Assembly: GCA_039545275.1 (NCBI GenBank)
Contig: BCHS01000013.1
Coordinates: 520,546-584,545 of the forward strand
From: Pseudomicrostroma phylloplanum
Taxonomy: Eukaryota; Basidiomycota; Exobasidiomycetes; Microstromatales
Length of the DNA stretch: 64,000 bases
Direction: 5' to 3'
Below, one piece after another: positions 9,765 to 21,100 of the stretch (position 1 is the first letter of the stretch; each line of letters begins with the position of its first letter). A program made the position numbers and the translations under genes. The notes beneath the pieces are model-generated. The model was not told the origin of the DNA. It ran no database searches and saw only the letters and a program-made list of their open reading frames with translations.

Positions 9765-12654
9765 ATGCCAGTGATCGAAAATTTCAAGGCCTTCATTCGT
9801 CAGGGCCGCGCTGCAAAGGACAATCAATACGAGGGTGGACAACCACAGCAGCAGCAAGGGCATACCTCCCGCGGGTCGACGTCGTCCCAGGGAGCAGCAG
9901 CCGCCGCTTCCACTTCCCAGCACCATTCTCAGCACCACGGCCACTCTTCCTCCACTCAGCACAGAAACAACATGAGCCACCCAGCGGAAACAACGGGCAG
10001 ACAGCCTCACGCTCCCATCGGCTCCGCAACCAACACGGCTAATGAAGTGTATCACCACGCCGTCAACGACAAGTCGGCTTCGGTCGCAGCAATCTCCCAG
10101 GCCATGGCCTCTGGACAGACGACTGCTGGCGGCCACAGGGGTGGCAACCAGGCCGCTTCAGCAGCGGCAGCGGCAGCAAGCAGCGCTCGTCAGACGGACG
10201 CTCAACAATACCAGAAGGAGGCAGAGAGGATCGTGGAGGAAGAGCGGTTGGCATCAGAGAAGCTACCTGTCTATGCCGGCCTAGAAGACCGCTTCACACT
10301 GATCTGCAAAATGGGAGAGTGAGTATTGCAACAGCTGGTCTCAGCCTCCATTCAACTGCTCCTCCAAGGGACTAGTATCTAACATGCTGCGCTCTTCCCT
10401 TTTCCCAACAGCGGCGCTTTCTCGAATGTCTACAAGGCAAGAGACAAGAAGACCGGCCAAAAAGTGGCCATCAAAGTCGTGCGCAAGTACGAGCTCAACA
10501 CTTCACAGGTGAGTAGAAGCCGATGTGTGATTCGAGTGGGCACAACGTGCAGGAGGTGGGGCCAGACGAGGGCGGGCAAGGCACCCTACCGGCAGCAGCC
10601 ACAAGCCGGCGACCTCGAACATCGAACCTTGACAGTTCGACGGTCGTCAGGCCGTGCGTCCCTGACCTTATATTAGGGGCGTGCTCATATCTATCGGTAG
10701 ATGCACCTCTCCCCTCCTGGGTCCCTCCGTTGCCTTTAGTGTCAACCTCCTGCCCCCACCTCGAAATTCGCTCTTTGCAAGGACGCAGGCTGACAGCCGT
10801 GTCACTCTGCCGTATTTTCCCACCTTTCAACCACCCGTTGTCGTCCCTGCGATCTACCCTCCTTTCGACTTCCTGTCTTGCCTTCGCTGCTCCCTTTGGC
10901 CAACCTCGACACGATGATATCAGGATGCCCGCCTGGACCCTCAATGGAGGAAGAAGAACAGGGTCACAGAGGTTCGTATCATCGTCTCGAGTTTGGCCAA
11001 CGGGGACGCTGAGGGAAGCAAGAGCAAGGGCTTCCTATGCAACGTCCCCAACGCGATCTTTCGAAACCTCTTTCTGACGCAATGCGGTTCCTTCCTTCTC
11101 CTTCATCTCCATCTCTTCTCCTTTCCAACTCTTCGCTTTGCCTCCCTTTACCTCACTCCTTCTGCCTCGCCATTTCCCCCGTCGCTTTGATCTTCTTCTA
11201 TTCCTCGTTCCTAATCACCCTCACAGAGAGCAAACATTCTCAAGGAAGTACAAATTATGCGCAACTTCAAGCACCCGGGCATTGTGGAGCTTCTGGAGTT
11301 CTCGGAGTCTCGGGATCACTACTACCTCATTCTGGAACTGCTAGAGGGTGGCGAGCTGTTCCACCAAATCGTCAAGTTGACATACTTCTCCGAGGCCCTT
11401 GCTCGTCACGTCATTTTGCAAGTCGCCAACGGTATCCGCTATCTGCATGAGGAGCGCGGAGTGATCCACAGAGACATCAAGCCCGAAAATCTTCTGTTCG
11501 AGTCGATTAAGATCATCCCGTCCAAGGTCGACAAGGCGCGTCCTTACGACGAGGAGAAGGAAGACGAGGGGGAGTTCATGCCCGGCATTGGCGGTGGTGG
11601 AATCGGAGTCGTCAAGATTGCCGACTTTGGTCTGAGCAAAGTCGTCTGGGAGGAGTCGACGATGACGCCGTGCGGTACCGTGGGCTACACAGCACCAGAA
11701 ATCGTCAAGGACGAGCGCTACTCAAAGTCCGTCGACATGTGGGCTCTTGGTTGTGTCCTCTACACTCTCCTCTGTGGTTTCCCGCCCTTCTACGACGAGT
11801 CGATCTCTGTCCTGACAGAGAAGGTGGCCAAGGGCTACTACACCTTCCTGAGCCCCTGGTGGGACGACATCTCCGGCTCGGCAAAGGATCTGATCACCCA
11901 TCTGCTCTGCGTCGACTCCAACCGCCGCTACACCATCGACGAATTTCTGGCACACCCCTGGTGCAACGTCAAGGACCCCGTGCCAAACCTCGACTCGGCA
12001 GACATTGCTCTTGCGCACACCTCAGAGATGCCTCTGGACTCACCGCTGCTGCAATCGATGAAGAAGTCGGCCAACCCGCGCTCGCTGATGTCGCCTGGAA
12101 TCAACCAGCTCAAAGAGGCATTCGATGTCACGTACGCTGTGCATCGTCAAGAGGAGGAGGGACGGAGGAAGGGCAATGCCAACCTGCACGGCCTCAACGA
12201 GGAGGACGAGGAAGACGAGGAGGACTACGAGCAGGAAGCTCCTCAGCCCGCGGCTGGTGCAGCACCTTCGACGAACAGGGTGGGCGATGCACTGAAGTAT
12301 CGCCAGGAGCAGCAGCAGCGCACGCAGCAGCAAGCTGCCAATGCTCGCTCCTCGCGCTCCACTCAGCAGCCAGGAGCCGATCAGCAGTATCAGGGTCGTG
12401 GAGGCGCAGATCGCAAGCTCGCCGAAGCAGCCCTGTACGACGGTCGTGCAGGCACGCGCGACCGCGGTTCTGCAGCCGGCGGCTCGGGCGGCAGGAGGAA
12501 GAACTTCGAACTCAACATGGGCAATGCTACCCTTCTGGGCAGGAGGAACAAGGGCCCGCAGCCACCCAATGGAGGATTCAACCTCAGCGGACTCAACCTC
12601 GGTGGGCCAGAGGGCGGACATGCCGTGCCGGGATCACCGATGCGGGTGGACTAA
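9765..12654 (+). CDS. Srk1/Cmk2/Rck2-type MAPK-activated protein kinase
   Basis: Three exons (9765-10318, 10412-10508, 11227-12654) give 692 residues. A 180-residue Gln/Ser-rich N-terminus precedes the kinase domain. Visible elements are the glycine loop GDGAFSNV (about 184-191), VAIK with Lys206, HRDIKPEN with catalytic Asp300, DFG at 350-352 and GTVGYTAPE ending at 375. Between the catalytic loop and DFG sits the insert EDEGEFMPGIGGGGIGVVKI, and before it ELFHQIVKLTYFSE; both are hallmarks of Srk1 (S. pombe) and Rck2 (S. cerevisiae). Family members are phosphorylated by the Hog1/Sty1 stress MAP kinase and act in osmotic and oxidative stress and cell-cycle delay. The C-terminal 220 residues are acidic, then Gln/Gly-rich. 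The second intron is unusually long (718 bases). The gene has a long ATG-free leader. Family assignment is firm; the upstream MAP kinase is inferred. Confidence 0.93.
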
Positions 12655-13278
12655 GCAGGACTGCGACTGCGAGGACGCTATTCGAAGCTCCTTGCTGCTC
12701 TGCACCTTCTGCCGCCTTCTTTCCCCTTTGCCTTTATGTCCTCTATACTTTCTTCTGTTGTGCCCTACTATTGCTCGCGCTACCTCTTCTCCTCTATTCT
12801 CCTCTCTTCCAATGTGTCGTCCCTCTCTAACGTGCTTCTCGCGCTCCCCTTCCCATTCCCTTCCAATCACACGGAGCTCACAAATGCACTTAGTACTTAC
12901 ACACATCCACACCAATACTCAAATACAAATGTACCACCCAGACTACTTGAGATTTTTTCAATTGCATCGACCAATTTGGACATTGGAATTGCTGAGGGCT
13001 CTCATGGGGGCGGTGTGAGATACTGTTCCAGGCTTCGAATGCAAGGTGCACGCACGCAATGCGTCAGGCGGGCACGATCAGCGAGCCGGTCCCGCAGGAG
13101 CAGCCGGACCGATCGATGGAGGAACATGAAAGCGGAAGCGTTGCATTGACATCTTGGAAGTGAGAGAAGTACTCAGGAGCCCTAGACGTCCGTCGAGCAA
13201 GCAGGGGGAACTGTACTTTCGTAATCGTCAAGTCTTGATCATCCATTCCTTGTCACTAGCCTCGGCGTTTTCGCGACT
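12655..13278. other. Convergent intergenic region, kinase and Nnf1-like 3' ends
   Basis: About 620 bases between two convergent stops. The first half is pyrimidine-rich on the plus strand and becomes AT-richer around 12930-12990, which suits 3' untranslated sequence and polyadenylation of the kinase. No gene or repeat was identified. Confidence 0.5.
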
Positions 13279-14824
13279 CTACACCCTCGGACCCAGCTCG
13301 CTAGCCAGTCCATCCAATGTGTTTCTCATCCTCTTCTCCATTGCAGCATCAGGCTGCAGATCCTTGACCGCCCCCTCCATCGCATCGAGCAAAGCCTTGG
13401 CCTCGGCCTGTCTCCTCTCCGCTTCATCCACATTCCCCACCAACTTGGCATGCACCAGCGCATTCCCCGCCTCTAGTTCCGCCAACTGCTCCTCCAGGGC
13501 AGCCACGCGCTCTCGTCTGCCTTGGAGAGCTTTAGCGTTGAGAGCGGTAGAGATGTCCAGGTCGGGACGGAAGACGTCCTTCATCTCCTCGTGGTCGAGC
13601 GGGAGACCTCGGTCCGCGCGTCGGTCTGCTTCGAGACAGAGCTGCTCCAGGAGGGGGAGACGCTCGTGCAGGTCGTAGGACTCGGTGAGGGAGTGATGTC
13701 CGGACTGTTGCAGTGAGTGCAGTGGAGACGAGAGGGAGCGGGAGCGGGAGCGAGAGGGTTGGTCAGATACGTGGATCTTAAGAGCGCGGCCTCTTCGCGC
13801 TGCAGGCCTGCCCACTCACCTTGATCAGCTCCTTGACATCCTCCACGAACTTCACCCTCACCGGCTCAATCTCCTTTGCACTCAACGTGGGGAAAGCCTG
13901 GAGGAAATGGTCCAGATCGGACTTCCCGTCGAGCAGTCCAAGGAACCGCTCCAGTCCACGCTGCAGTCTTGCGAGCCTGCTCTCGTCTAGGGGCGCTGCA
14001 GTGGAGAGGTCTGAGGCGAGGGCTGCCGCTGCGCCGGTGGAGGTGGAAGAGGAAAGGGCGGCTCCCTCGACTTCGAGAGATTCGTCCTCGCCGAGATTGA
14101 CATTGTCAACTTCGTCAGATGCAGCAGGAGCACTCAAAGCGTCTATTGGTGGCTCGGCAGCGGGTGGAGCGGCTAGACTGCCTCTTGACTTTCTCCCCGT
14201 CGTCGCGATGCTCTTCCTTGGCGAGCCAGCCGTAGTAGCACTTCCACCGCCTTGCGAGCCTCGACTCTGTCTTACCCCAGCAGCAGCGCTGACTCTAGGT
14301 CTCTTGGTCTGTCGCTCCTGCTCGGCATCCGCATTCGCATCTGCGAGCAATGCCTGCTCCACGCGCTCCTCATCCTCTTCTGCTATCCCCGCTCCCACTC
14401 CCAGCGTACCAATCGCGTCTTCCTCCTCTCCTTCCTCTCCTGCAGAAGTAGCTTGTCCTCCTCCCGCACCCGCACTCCTCTCACTACTCTCCAAGCCTAA
14501 CAAGCTCCTCCTCCCACTTCCCGATACGCGTGGTGAGCGCTCCACCTGAAAGCGCAAGGGCGAGCTGCTCAGCGGCGCGAGCTTCAGCGGGGAGCTAATC
14601 GCGGGGAGGTACGACGAGGCGCGGGGCGTTGTGACGAGAGAAGGAGCGCCAGTGCTTCCAGTTGTGACAGACTTTGGAGTAGTGGTGGAGGCTCTGTCGC
14701 TTTTGGAGGGCGTTGAAGGGCCCGCTGCTGCTGAGGAGGAGGCTACTGCTGATGCCGATGCTGATGCGGATGGGCCCGGAGCGGCGCTGGATGTCGATGG
14801 GCGTGCTTTGCGTGGAGAGGACAT
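13279..14824 (-). CDS. NNF1: Probable kinetochore protein Nnf1 (Mis12/MIND complex), long form
   Basis: Two exons (14824-13820 and 13704-13279) join in phase 0 and give 476 residues. The first 280 residues are low-complexity Ser/Ala/Gly with Lys/Arg patches and no recognised domain. The last 190 look like fungal Nnf1/PMF1: RLARLQRGLERFLGLL, then FPTLSAKEIEPVRVKFVEDV, then SLTESYDLHERLPLLEQL, a spacer with DLDISTALNAKALQGRRERV, and a final heptad-rich helix (VAALEEQLAELEAGN). Nnf1 pairs with Mis12 in the MIND complex, which joins inner centromere proteins to the Ndc80 complex. The pattern (helix, FP motif, second helix, coiled coil) and the overall order support the call, but no single residue is diagnostic. 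Most fungal Nnf1 proteins are 200-250 residues, so the N-terminal extension is unusual. An unrelated coiled-coil protein remains possible. Confidence 0.58.
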
Positions 14825-15062
14825 GTCGATCGGCCTGGCTCTTCAAGGGAGGCGTGGGTATTTGACTAGCAGAACGACTGCTCGAGATCTTTCGACTGGT
14901 AACGAAGAGTCGTGGATGGTAGTAGCAGATTCGATGGTGGACCAGTGGTGGAAAGCGTAGCGTAGCGTGCCGTGCCTCGCCCCACCTGCCGGAATAACAC
15001 CACACGCGTCGGAACCAGCCAAGCGTGCGTGCAGTGCGTGCGTGCGTGCAGGGCAGGGCAGC

Positions 15063-15104
15063 CAGGGCAGGCAAGCCAGGGCAGGCAAGCCAGGGCAGGC
15101 AAGC
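15063..15104. repeat. Three tandem copies of a 14-base unit
   Basis: CAGGGCAGGCAAGC is repeated exactly three times head to tail, preceded by a degenerate partial copy (from about 15050). Confidence 0.9.
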
Positions 15105-15138
15105 GCGCCTCCGCCTCCGTCTCGGTCTCCCGGCTAGC

Positions 15139-15163
15139 CAAGTCAAGTCAAGTCAAGTCAAGT
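15139..15163. repeat. Five tandem copies of CAAGT
   Basis: A pure pentanucleotide microsatellite about 310 bases upstream of the Nnf1-like start. Confidence 0.92.
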
Positions 15164-15691
15164 CACTCCACGATGCATGCCTAGGCTAAGCTAACGATGA
15201 TATATATATATAAAAAGACAAAGACGAAGACAGAAGACTGGCTGTCGCTCAGGCGTACGTACAGAACTGGGAGAACACGACACGACAAGGCAAGAGTAGA
15301 CCTTGTACGAGTTCCGGTTTCAAGAGCGTCGCTACGAGGGGGGAGAGTCTCTAAGAGAACGAAAGACGCGCGCGCGCGCAAGAGAAAGGTATGGATGGGT
15401 GGAGCTGTTGTCACGAGCAGGGATGGTGACATACATGGGTCAGAAGAGGGGGAGGCGAGGGGAGGACCAGGGAAAAGGGCAAAGGGGACAGAGCTAGCCA
15501 AAGAGCCTGCCAGCTAGTCAAGTGACGGCGCTATGATCTCCACCAGATTGGAAGGAGCAGAGCGCGGCAGTGGGAATGCATTGTCCAAAGTATGAGTCTT
15601 TATGTAGGGCGAGTGTAGCCCTTCCCAGGGTGGATACGCAGTAGAATGGGTGGAGTCGCATGTGCCTTGCCAGAGGTGGAGACTGTTGCTC

Positions 15692-16509
15692 TCACAGCAT
15701 AGCCACGATACCTCCTGCCACGACGGCAGCAAAGGATCCCAGCAGACCCAACATGCCCACATCGAGGGCCATTGCTCCCGAGCTAGAGCTAGAGCTAGAG
15801 CTAGAGCTGCCCGATGAGCCCGTCGGTGTGAGTGTCTGGCTCAGCTGGCTATAGCTAGTCGAGGTAGAGGCAGTAGCTGCAGCTGCACCCGTGGTCCCGC
15901 CCGTAGCAGTAGCCCTGAATGTCGTGGCAGTGAGATAGTTGATCGTGGAGGTAGTCGAGGTGCTCGAGGCAGTTCCCACCACAGCAGTCGCAGTCGCAGA
16001 GGAGGCCACCGTCGGTGGGTCTACATCTCCATTCAGCACCTCTTGGGGATCAGCAGCATAGACGATGTCCCTTGTGTCGGTGAAGCAGATGCCGTCGATG
16101 ACTGAGCCCACACAGCACCGCACCGTGCCCGAGGCGGTAGTGTAGGTCTGAAAGCCCGTAGCGCAGACGCCGGCAGTGGCAGCAGCAAAGGCAGTGGTGC
16201 CAATGTTGTTGTAAATGGACAGGGCGAGAGAGGCTTGCGAGGATTGAGCTGCAGATTAGAGCGGCACAGTCGAGAAGGAAAGTGGATCCGAGAGCAACGG
16301 TGTCAGTGGATCTCTCCTCCTGTCTCTATTCCATCACTGTCCAAGCATTCCCCCCCACTCATCGGGAAGGCCTCACCTGCATCAAGGTCGGCAGCAGCAC
16401 GTTGCCTGGGTTTTAGTACATTGCGGGCGTGAGGTGCCTTTGCGTGTGCGAAGAGGGTGCTAGTGAGGAAGACGAGGGCGAGGGTAGCGAGGAGAAAGTG
16501 CGACTGCAT
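15692..16509 (-). CDS. Secreted serine/threonine-rich protein, probably GPI-anchored
   Basis: Two exons (16509-16377 and 16248-15692) give 229 residues. Residues 1-24 form a signal peptide (MQSHFLLATLALVFLTSTLF, then AHAKA), followed by KPRQR, a possible Kex2-type cleavage site. The middle holds a few Cys residues (GVCATGFQTY, VRCCVGSVIDGICF) and then a long Ser/Thr/Ala-rich stretch suited to O-glycosylation. A run of about ten Ser precedes a small-residue site and a hydrophobic C-terminus (VGMLGLLGSFAAVVAGGIVA), as in GPI-anchor signals. The likely place is the plasma membrane or cell wall. I do not recognise a named family; paired Cys near the start of the second exon recall small fungal wall proteins. 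Function is unknown. Confidence 0.8.
15781..15808. repeat. AGCTAG hexanucleotide repeat inside the wall protein gene
   Basis: About 4.7 copies of AGCTAG. On the coding strand they read as alternating AGC and TCT codons and make the polyserine run just before the GPI signal. Confidence 0.92.
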
Positions 16510-16730
16510 AGTGGGAGGAGGTACTGGAGGTAAAGAAATGAGCGGAGGTTGAGAGTGGGGTAGTGAGAGTGCGGGAGATTGTGAGAGAGAGGGAGCGTGT
16601 GTGAGTGAGAGAGTAAGGAGGGATGAAGGAGAGAGCCGATCAAGAGGAGGTCCTGTGAGTGATCGTGGTGCGAGTGAGTGCGCGTGGGGAGGGGGACGAC
16701 GAGGAAGAAGGAGGAGGTGAGGCTAGGGAC

Positions 16731-16760
16731 GTGAGTGAGTGAGTGAGTGAGTGAGTGAGT
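16731..16760. repeat. GTGA microsatellite
   Basis: Thirty bases of uninterrupted GTGA repeats (7.5 copies), upstream of the wall protein. Confidence 0.93.
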
Positions 16761-17229
16761 ACAAACAAGAAGGTGGGGATGTATGGAAATAGGGCGAGTG
16801 TATGTGTGTATGTGTACCTGTGTGCGCCTCGCTGCTGCAGTCCCTCCTTGCCCTGCACGCCTGCACACGCCCCTTCTCACGGGCGAGGGGCGGCACGGGC
16901 ACGGCACGAGGCGTGCAGCTTCCACGCGGGCGGGGCGGGCGCCTCCCAAACGTGGCCCTGTCACTCTTGAGCTTCCGTTCCGGCCGCCGGAAGGGGCGGA
17001 GTGGGTGAGACGGCGAAGATGAGATTTTTTCTTTTTGCACAGGGCCGCGAGATCCGAGAAACGGTCTCACTGATGTAGCTGTACTCCATCTCTGTCACGT
17101 ACCTTCTTATCGCCGTCTGTGTGTGCAGTGTGCTTCATGTGCCTGAGCTCTCCCTCTAGTAAGCTAATTGGCTCGCTGACCGCGCTGACTGTCTGCCCCC
17201 ATGGTCGGCTGCTTCGGCGTCCCATGGCT

Positions 17230-17243
17230 GGGGGGGGGGGGGG
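17230..17243. repeat. Run of 14 G
   Basis: A homopolymer of 14 G; its length may be subject to sequencing or replication error. Confidence 0.9.
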
Positions 17244-17283
17244 TGGATGTGTGTGCGTGTGGCGTGTGAGTGACGAGGGTCCT

Positions 17284-17284
<1 letters not shown>

Positions 17285-17316
<32 letters not shown>
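17285..17316. repeat. GT dinucleotide repeat
   Basis: Sixteen uninterrupted GT copies in the divergent promoter region. Confidence 0.93.
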
Positions 17317-17317
<1 letters not shown>

Positions 17318-18194
17318 TGCGTCGGGGTTGGGCGGACGGCTGCAGGGGAGATGTGTGTGAGTGCAATAATGCCTGCCTGCCTGCCTGCGTGTGGTGCCGA
17401 GGGGCGTAGAGTAGTGGCCGCTGCTGCCTTGGTCGGTCGCCTGATGTCCGTGGCTGGGCTGCGTGTATGCGTGTGTGACGCTTCGCCTGCCCGCCGCCCG
17501 CCCTGATTGATTGCCGCACCCAGCCAAGAGCAGGGCCCACTCACTCACCCACTCACCCACCTCCCCCCACGGCTCAGGACCACCAGGCGACTTACCACTT
17601 CGCCCTTCTTCCCGACCGAGGCCCATCGCTGCTCATCATCATCATCATCGTCGTCTCTTCCTCCCCTTCGCTATCCATCCTCGTCCTCTGCCTTTGCATT
17701 ACCCATCCTTTTATTGGCTCTGGGCCTTTCCGCTTAGCCTCTCCGATTAGAAGCTTGAGAGCGGACTGGGAACTGAGGTGCCGCCGCCAAGGAAAACCAG
17801 AATCAAGGCTGCACCCTCTTCCTGAGCAGTAGGATCACCAATCACTTCGCGACGATAAGCGTCTGTCTCAACGTAGCACTCGTCGACTTGAGCATCCCCA
17901 CTCTACCCAAGGCATCTCGTCTGTCCTCCTTGCTACCTCGCCAAAGTGCCCCTTTTGGCACCCCGCTTGCTCTCTCCCACGATCCCAAAGAGGTCCAAGC
18001 GCCGAGACCCGAGCAATCACTTCTACAGACCTTCTCAGAAGCTTTTCCTCATCAATCCTCCCCTCCCTTTGCTTCCTCTTCACCTCCTCTCATCACCGTA
18101 ATTGGCTACAAACCTCTCTCACCCAAGCATCACCTCTGCGTAGCTTCCGGCGAGCTACTTCCTTGACGGGACCGCCTTTTGGCGCCGTTCCACA

Positions 18195-21100
18195 ATGGCG
18201 CGCTCCCACACACGGCATGTCTCGTACCCATGCCGCCTGCTTGCCCTCGGCGTGGCCCTGCTGCTATCGGTCTCGCCAAACCCTGTGCTTGGTCAGTCTG
18301 GTGTGCTCAATACCCTGACCAAGGCAGCCAGCGCATCGGCCACCGCAACCAGTGTCGCTGCCGCCTCGAATCCTACCATTGAGCTCTCCAATACCCAGGT
18401 CCCCTTTGTGCTCCAGAGACCTGCCCCAGTCCACGTAAATCATAGGGGACGGCCTCGAGTGCAGAATGAATTCTCGCAATGCTCGAATCTCAATGGTCTG
18501 GAGATGACAGACGCTCAGAATAGGCTCAACCTCTCGGCAATCTATGCTCAGTACGACGAGTCACCGGGCAGTAGCGTCTTAGGCGAGGCTCCTCACAAGG
18601 CCGTGTTACGGATTCTCGGCGTGGGCGAGGTCGCTGACCAGTCATTCGGAGCAAATGCGAGCTACTTTGGTGCAATCCAGGCGACAACCACCTTCCTCAA
18701 CTTCGACGTCTTTAGCAACCTCACCTACCTCTGCGACAACGTCTACCCCACCGCGCCCGACACGACACAAGAGTACGTTGGTCACAACTCCTGTACCTAT
18801 GGACCCGGAGAGGTTGCCTTTGAGGTCAATGTGCCCCTCAATGCCACCTACCAGCTGGGAACGCTCTGGACTCAGATCCTCCTGATAGACTACTCTCAGC
18901 CGGCCCGGGTCATTGCTTGCGTCGACGTACCAGTGTCTCCCTATATGAACGAAGAAACGTGGTACTGGACTCTCATGTTCTGGCTGCCAATCGCCCTCTT
19001 CGTCGGCTACTTTGTCTCAGTCTCCATGGCTCGAGCTATTACAGCGGCTACTACTAGGGCTAGGGCATTCAAGAATCGAGCTCGAGAAGGTAGCGCGCCT
19101 TCGTTCCTGCGGGACCACCTGAATCCTGTCATTATCTCGGCGCTGAGCGGACAGGGTATGATCCTGTCTCCAGCTCTGCTACGCTTTGCTACACCCGGCT
19201 GCTGGGAGATCCTCTTCCACCTGCAATTCGTGGTGATGCTCGCAATGCTCGCCGTCAGGTGGCCCAACTTCAGCTATCCCTTCTTCCAGCAAGCAGCTTG
19301 GGCTTCCTTGCTGGGCAATATCACCCTCATCCCCGACGAGAGCTCGTATCAGTTCGGACCTTCCTTTTCGAATGCCACTCTGCCCGTGGGGGACATCGGG
19401 ACGCAGATGAGCAACCCTTCCAGCAACCTGTACATGGACGCTTCGGTGCCGGAAGCATTGCTCAGCCTGGGAGGCAACGGAGCTTACACTGGAATCTCTG
19501 CGTTTGCATCCATGATTGGGCTGGATGACTCCGGGCTCTTCTCAACTTGTGTTGCCATCTGGCTCATCATCGTCGCCATCTTCGTAGCGGTGGCTATAGT
19601 GGGCTGGTTCATTGACACGATCGCACTGGCAGTGACGAAGATCCAACGTAGGAGGGAGAATCGACTGGACTACCAGCTGGCGGATCCCGGCATGGCCGGT
19701 ATGCACTCGCAGAAGGATGGCGAGCTCTTCATGGACGCTGACGGTAACGTGAAGGACGCGAGGAACTCCTACTATGGCTTTCTTGGGTCATGGCCTCGAG
19801 GCTTCAATCCTAGCCCACATCTCCACTGGGCTGCTCTGCACGGCAATATCGTGCGGGCAGTGGTGATGTTCCACCTGCCGATCACGATCCTTTCGGTAAA
19901 CCAATTTGCGAATGCAAGTGAGAACAACTTCTCTACGAAATCCGTCATCCTAGCCTCGGTAGCATTCGCCATCATCTCAGTGATCCTCCCCGTTTACCTG
20001 GTATGGCGAATTGCAAGGAGCCCAGCTCGCAAACTCTACGACGATATTGAAACCCTATTGGCCCTGGGTCCTGTCTACAACACGTACTCTCCTGGAAGTC
20101 AGCTCTTCTATGCTGTGACGCTGACTTATTCGTTGATCGCGGGCGTCGTCGTGGGGGCGTCGCAAAGGTCTGGCTCAGCACAAGCCATCATCCTACTCGT
20201 TCTGGAGGTAGCCATGGGACTTGCCTCGATGCTCTGGCTTCCTTGGGGAGAAGGCGGAATGATGGGTCCAATCTGCTTCTTCACAACGGCTCTACGGGTC
20301 GGCTCCGTTGTCCTGGTGGTACTCCTCACCCCGATCGTCGACCTGTCAACGCGAGCCTCGGCGTGGGTCACCTACGTCGTCCTACTGCTTCAGGGCATCT
20401 TCTTTAGCGTTCTCACCTTGATCTTCCTAGTGAAGATGCTCGAAGCTCTTATCCGAATGCTCTGGAGAGTGCCCTATGATGAGAAGCTCAATGCTCGAAG
20501 CGGCGGTATTGGAGGAGCGATTAGGATGATATCAAGAAGGAAAGACAAGATTCTCCAGATGTCCAACCCCAAGCGAAGCAGGCGAGGAACCTCCGGAGGC
20601 ATTAGCATTGCGAGCATGCCAGAGATGCCCAGCATGAAGAGGGGTGATTCGCTGTCTGGTCGCTCTTCCCTGATGCTCGTCGGGCCGGAAGGCTACGCCT
20701 CAACGAGAGGCGCCAACATCCCACTCACTCGCTCCAGGCAAGCCTCCTTCGCAAGCTATCTAGACTTTGCCAATGCTGCCAACGCCAACGCGCGCCTCTC
20801 TCCTGGAGGCGCTGCCCCCTTGACCATTGCAGGCTGGCCAACTTCGGCTACTTCTCCAGGTGGAGACTTCTTCACCAGTGCCGGCGCCTACAACCAATAC
20901 CTCCAGTACGAGCGCAACGACGACGAGAAGCAGATGATGGGCAATATGCCTCCTCCAGCCCGCTCTCCTGGCGAGGGTATGCCCACTCCCATCGTTGGCT
21001 TCGAGCGCGTCTCGGGCCGGAGAATAGGCGAGACCGGAGCAGAGTACGCCGCGGTGGGGCGCGGACCTGGTGGGCAAGAGCACAAGGAGAAGCGATCCGC

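Larger units (their letters stand above)
14825..15691. other. Intergenic region: Nnf1-like promoter and 3' end of the wall protein
   Basis: Both flanking genes are on the minus strand. The Nnf1-like promoter should lie in 14825-15200, which contains two short tandem repeat blocks. At 15201-15215 the plus strand reads TATATATATATAAAA, which on the minus strand is an AT-rich element that could serve the end of the wall-protein transcript. No protein-coding frame was recognised. Confidence 0.5.
16510..18194. other. Divergent intergenic region with microsatellites and a long TRP-gene leader
   Basis: About 1.7 kb between the wall protein (-) and the TRP-like gene (+). It holds a GTGA tract, a run of 14 G and a GT tract. 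From 17470 to 18194 the plus strand carries no ATG, is pyrimidine-rich and runs straight to the TRP start, so it is probably mostly 5' untranslated sequence. No coding frame was recognised. Confidence 0.6.

Noticed and set aside
15197..15517. Plus-strand frame after a TATATATATATAAAA element
   Set aside because: It is basic and low in complexity, with no recognised motif. The AT-rich element may instead serve the 3' end of the minus-strand wall protein gene.
17067..17626. Minus-strand frames with His/Thr-rich repeats
   Set aside because: They are read out of the GT repeat and the G run and are an artefact of simple sequence.
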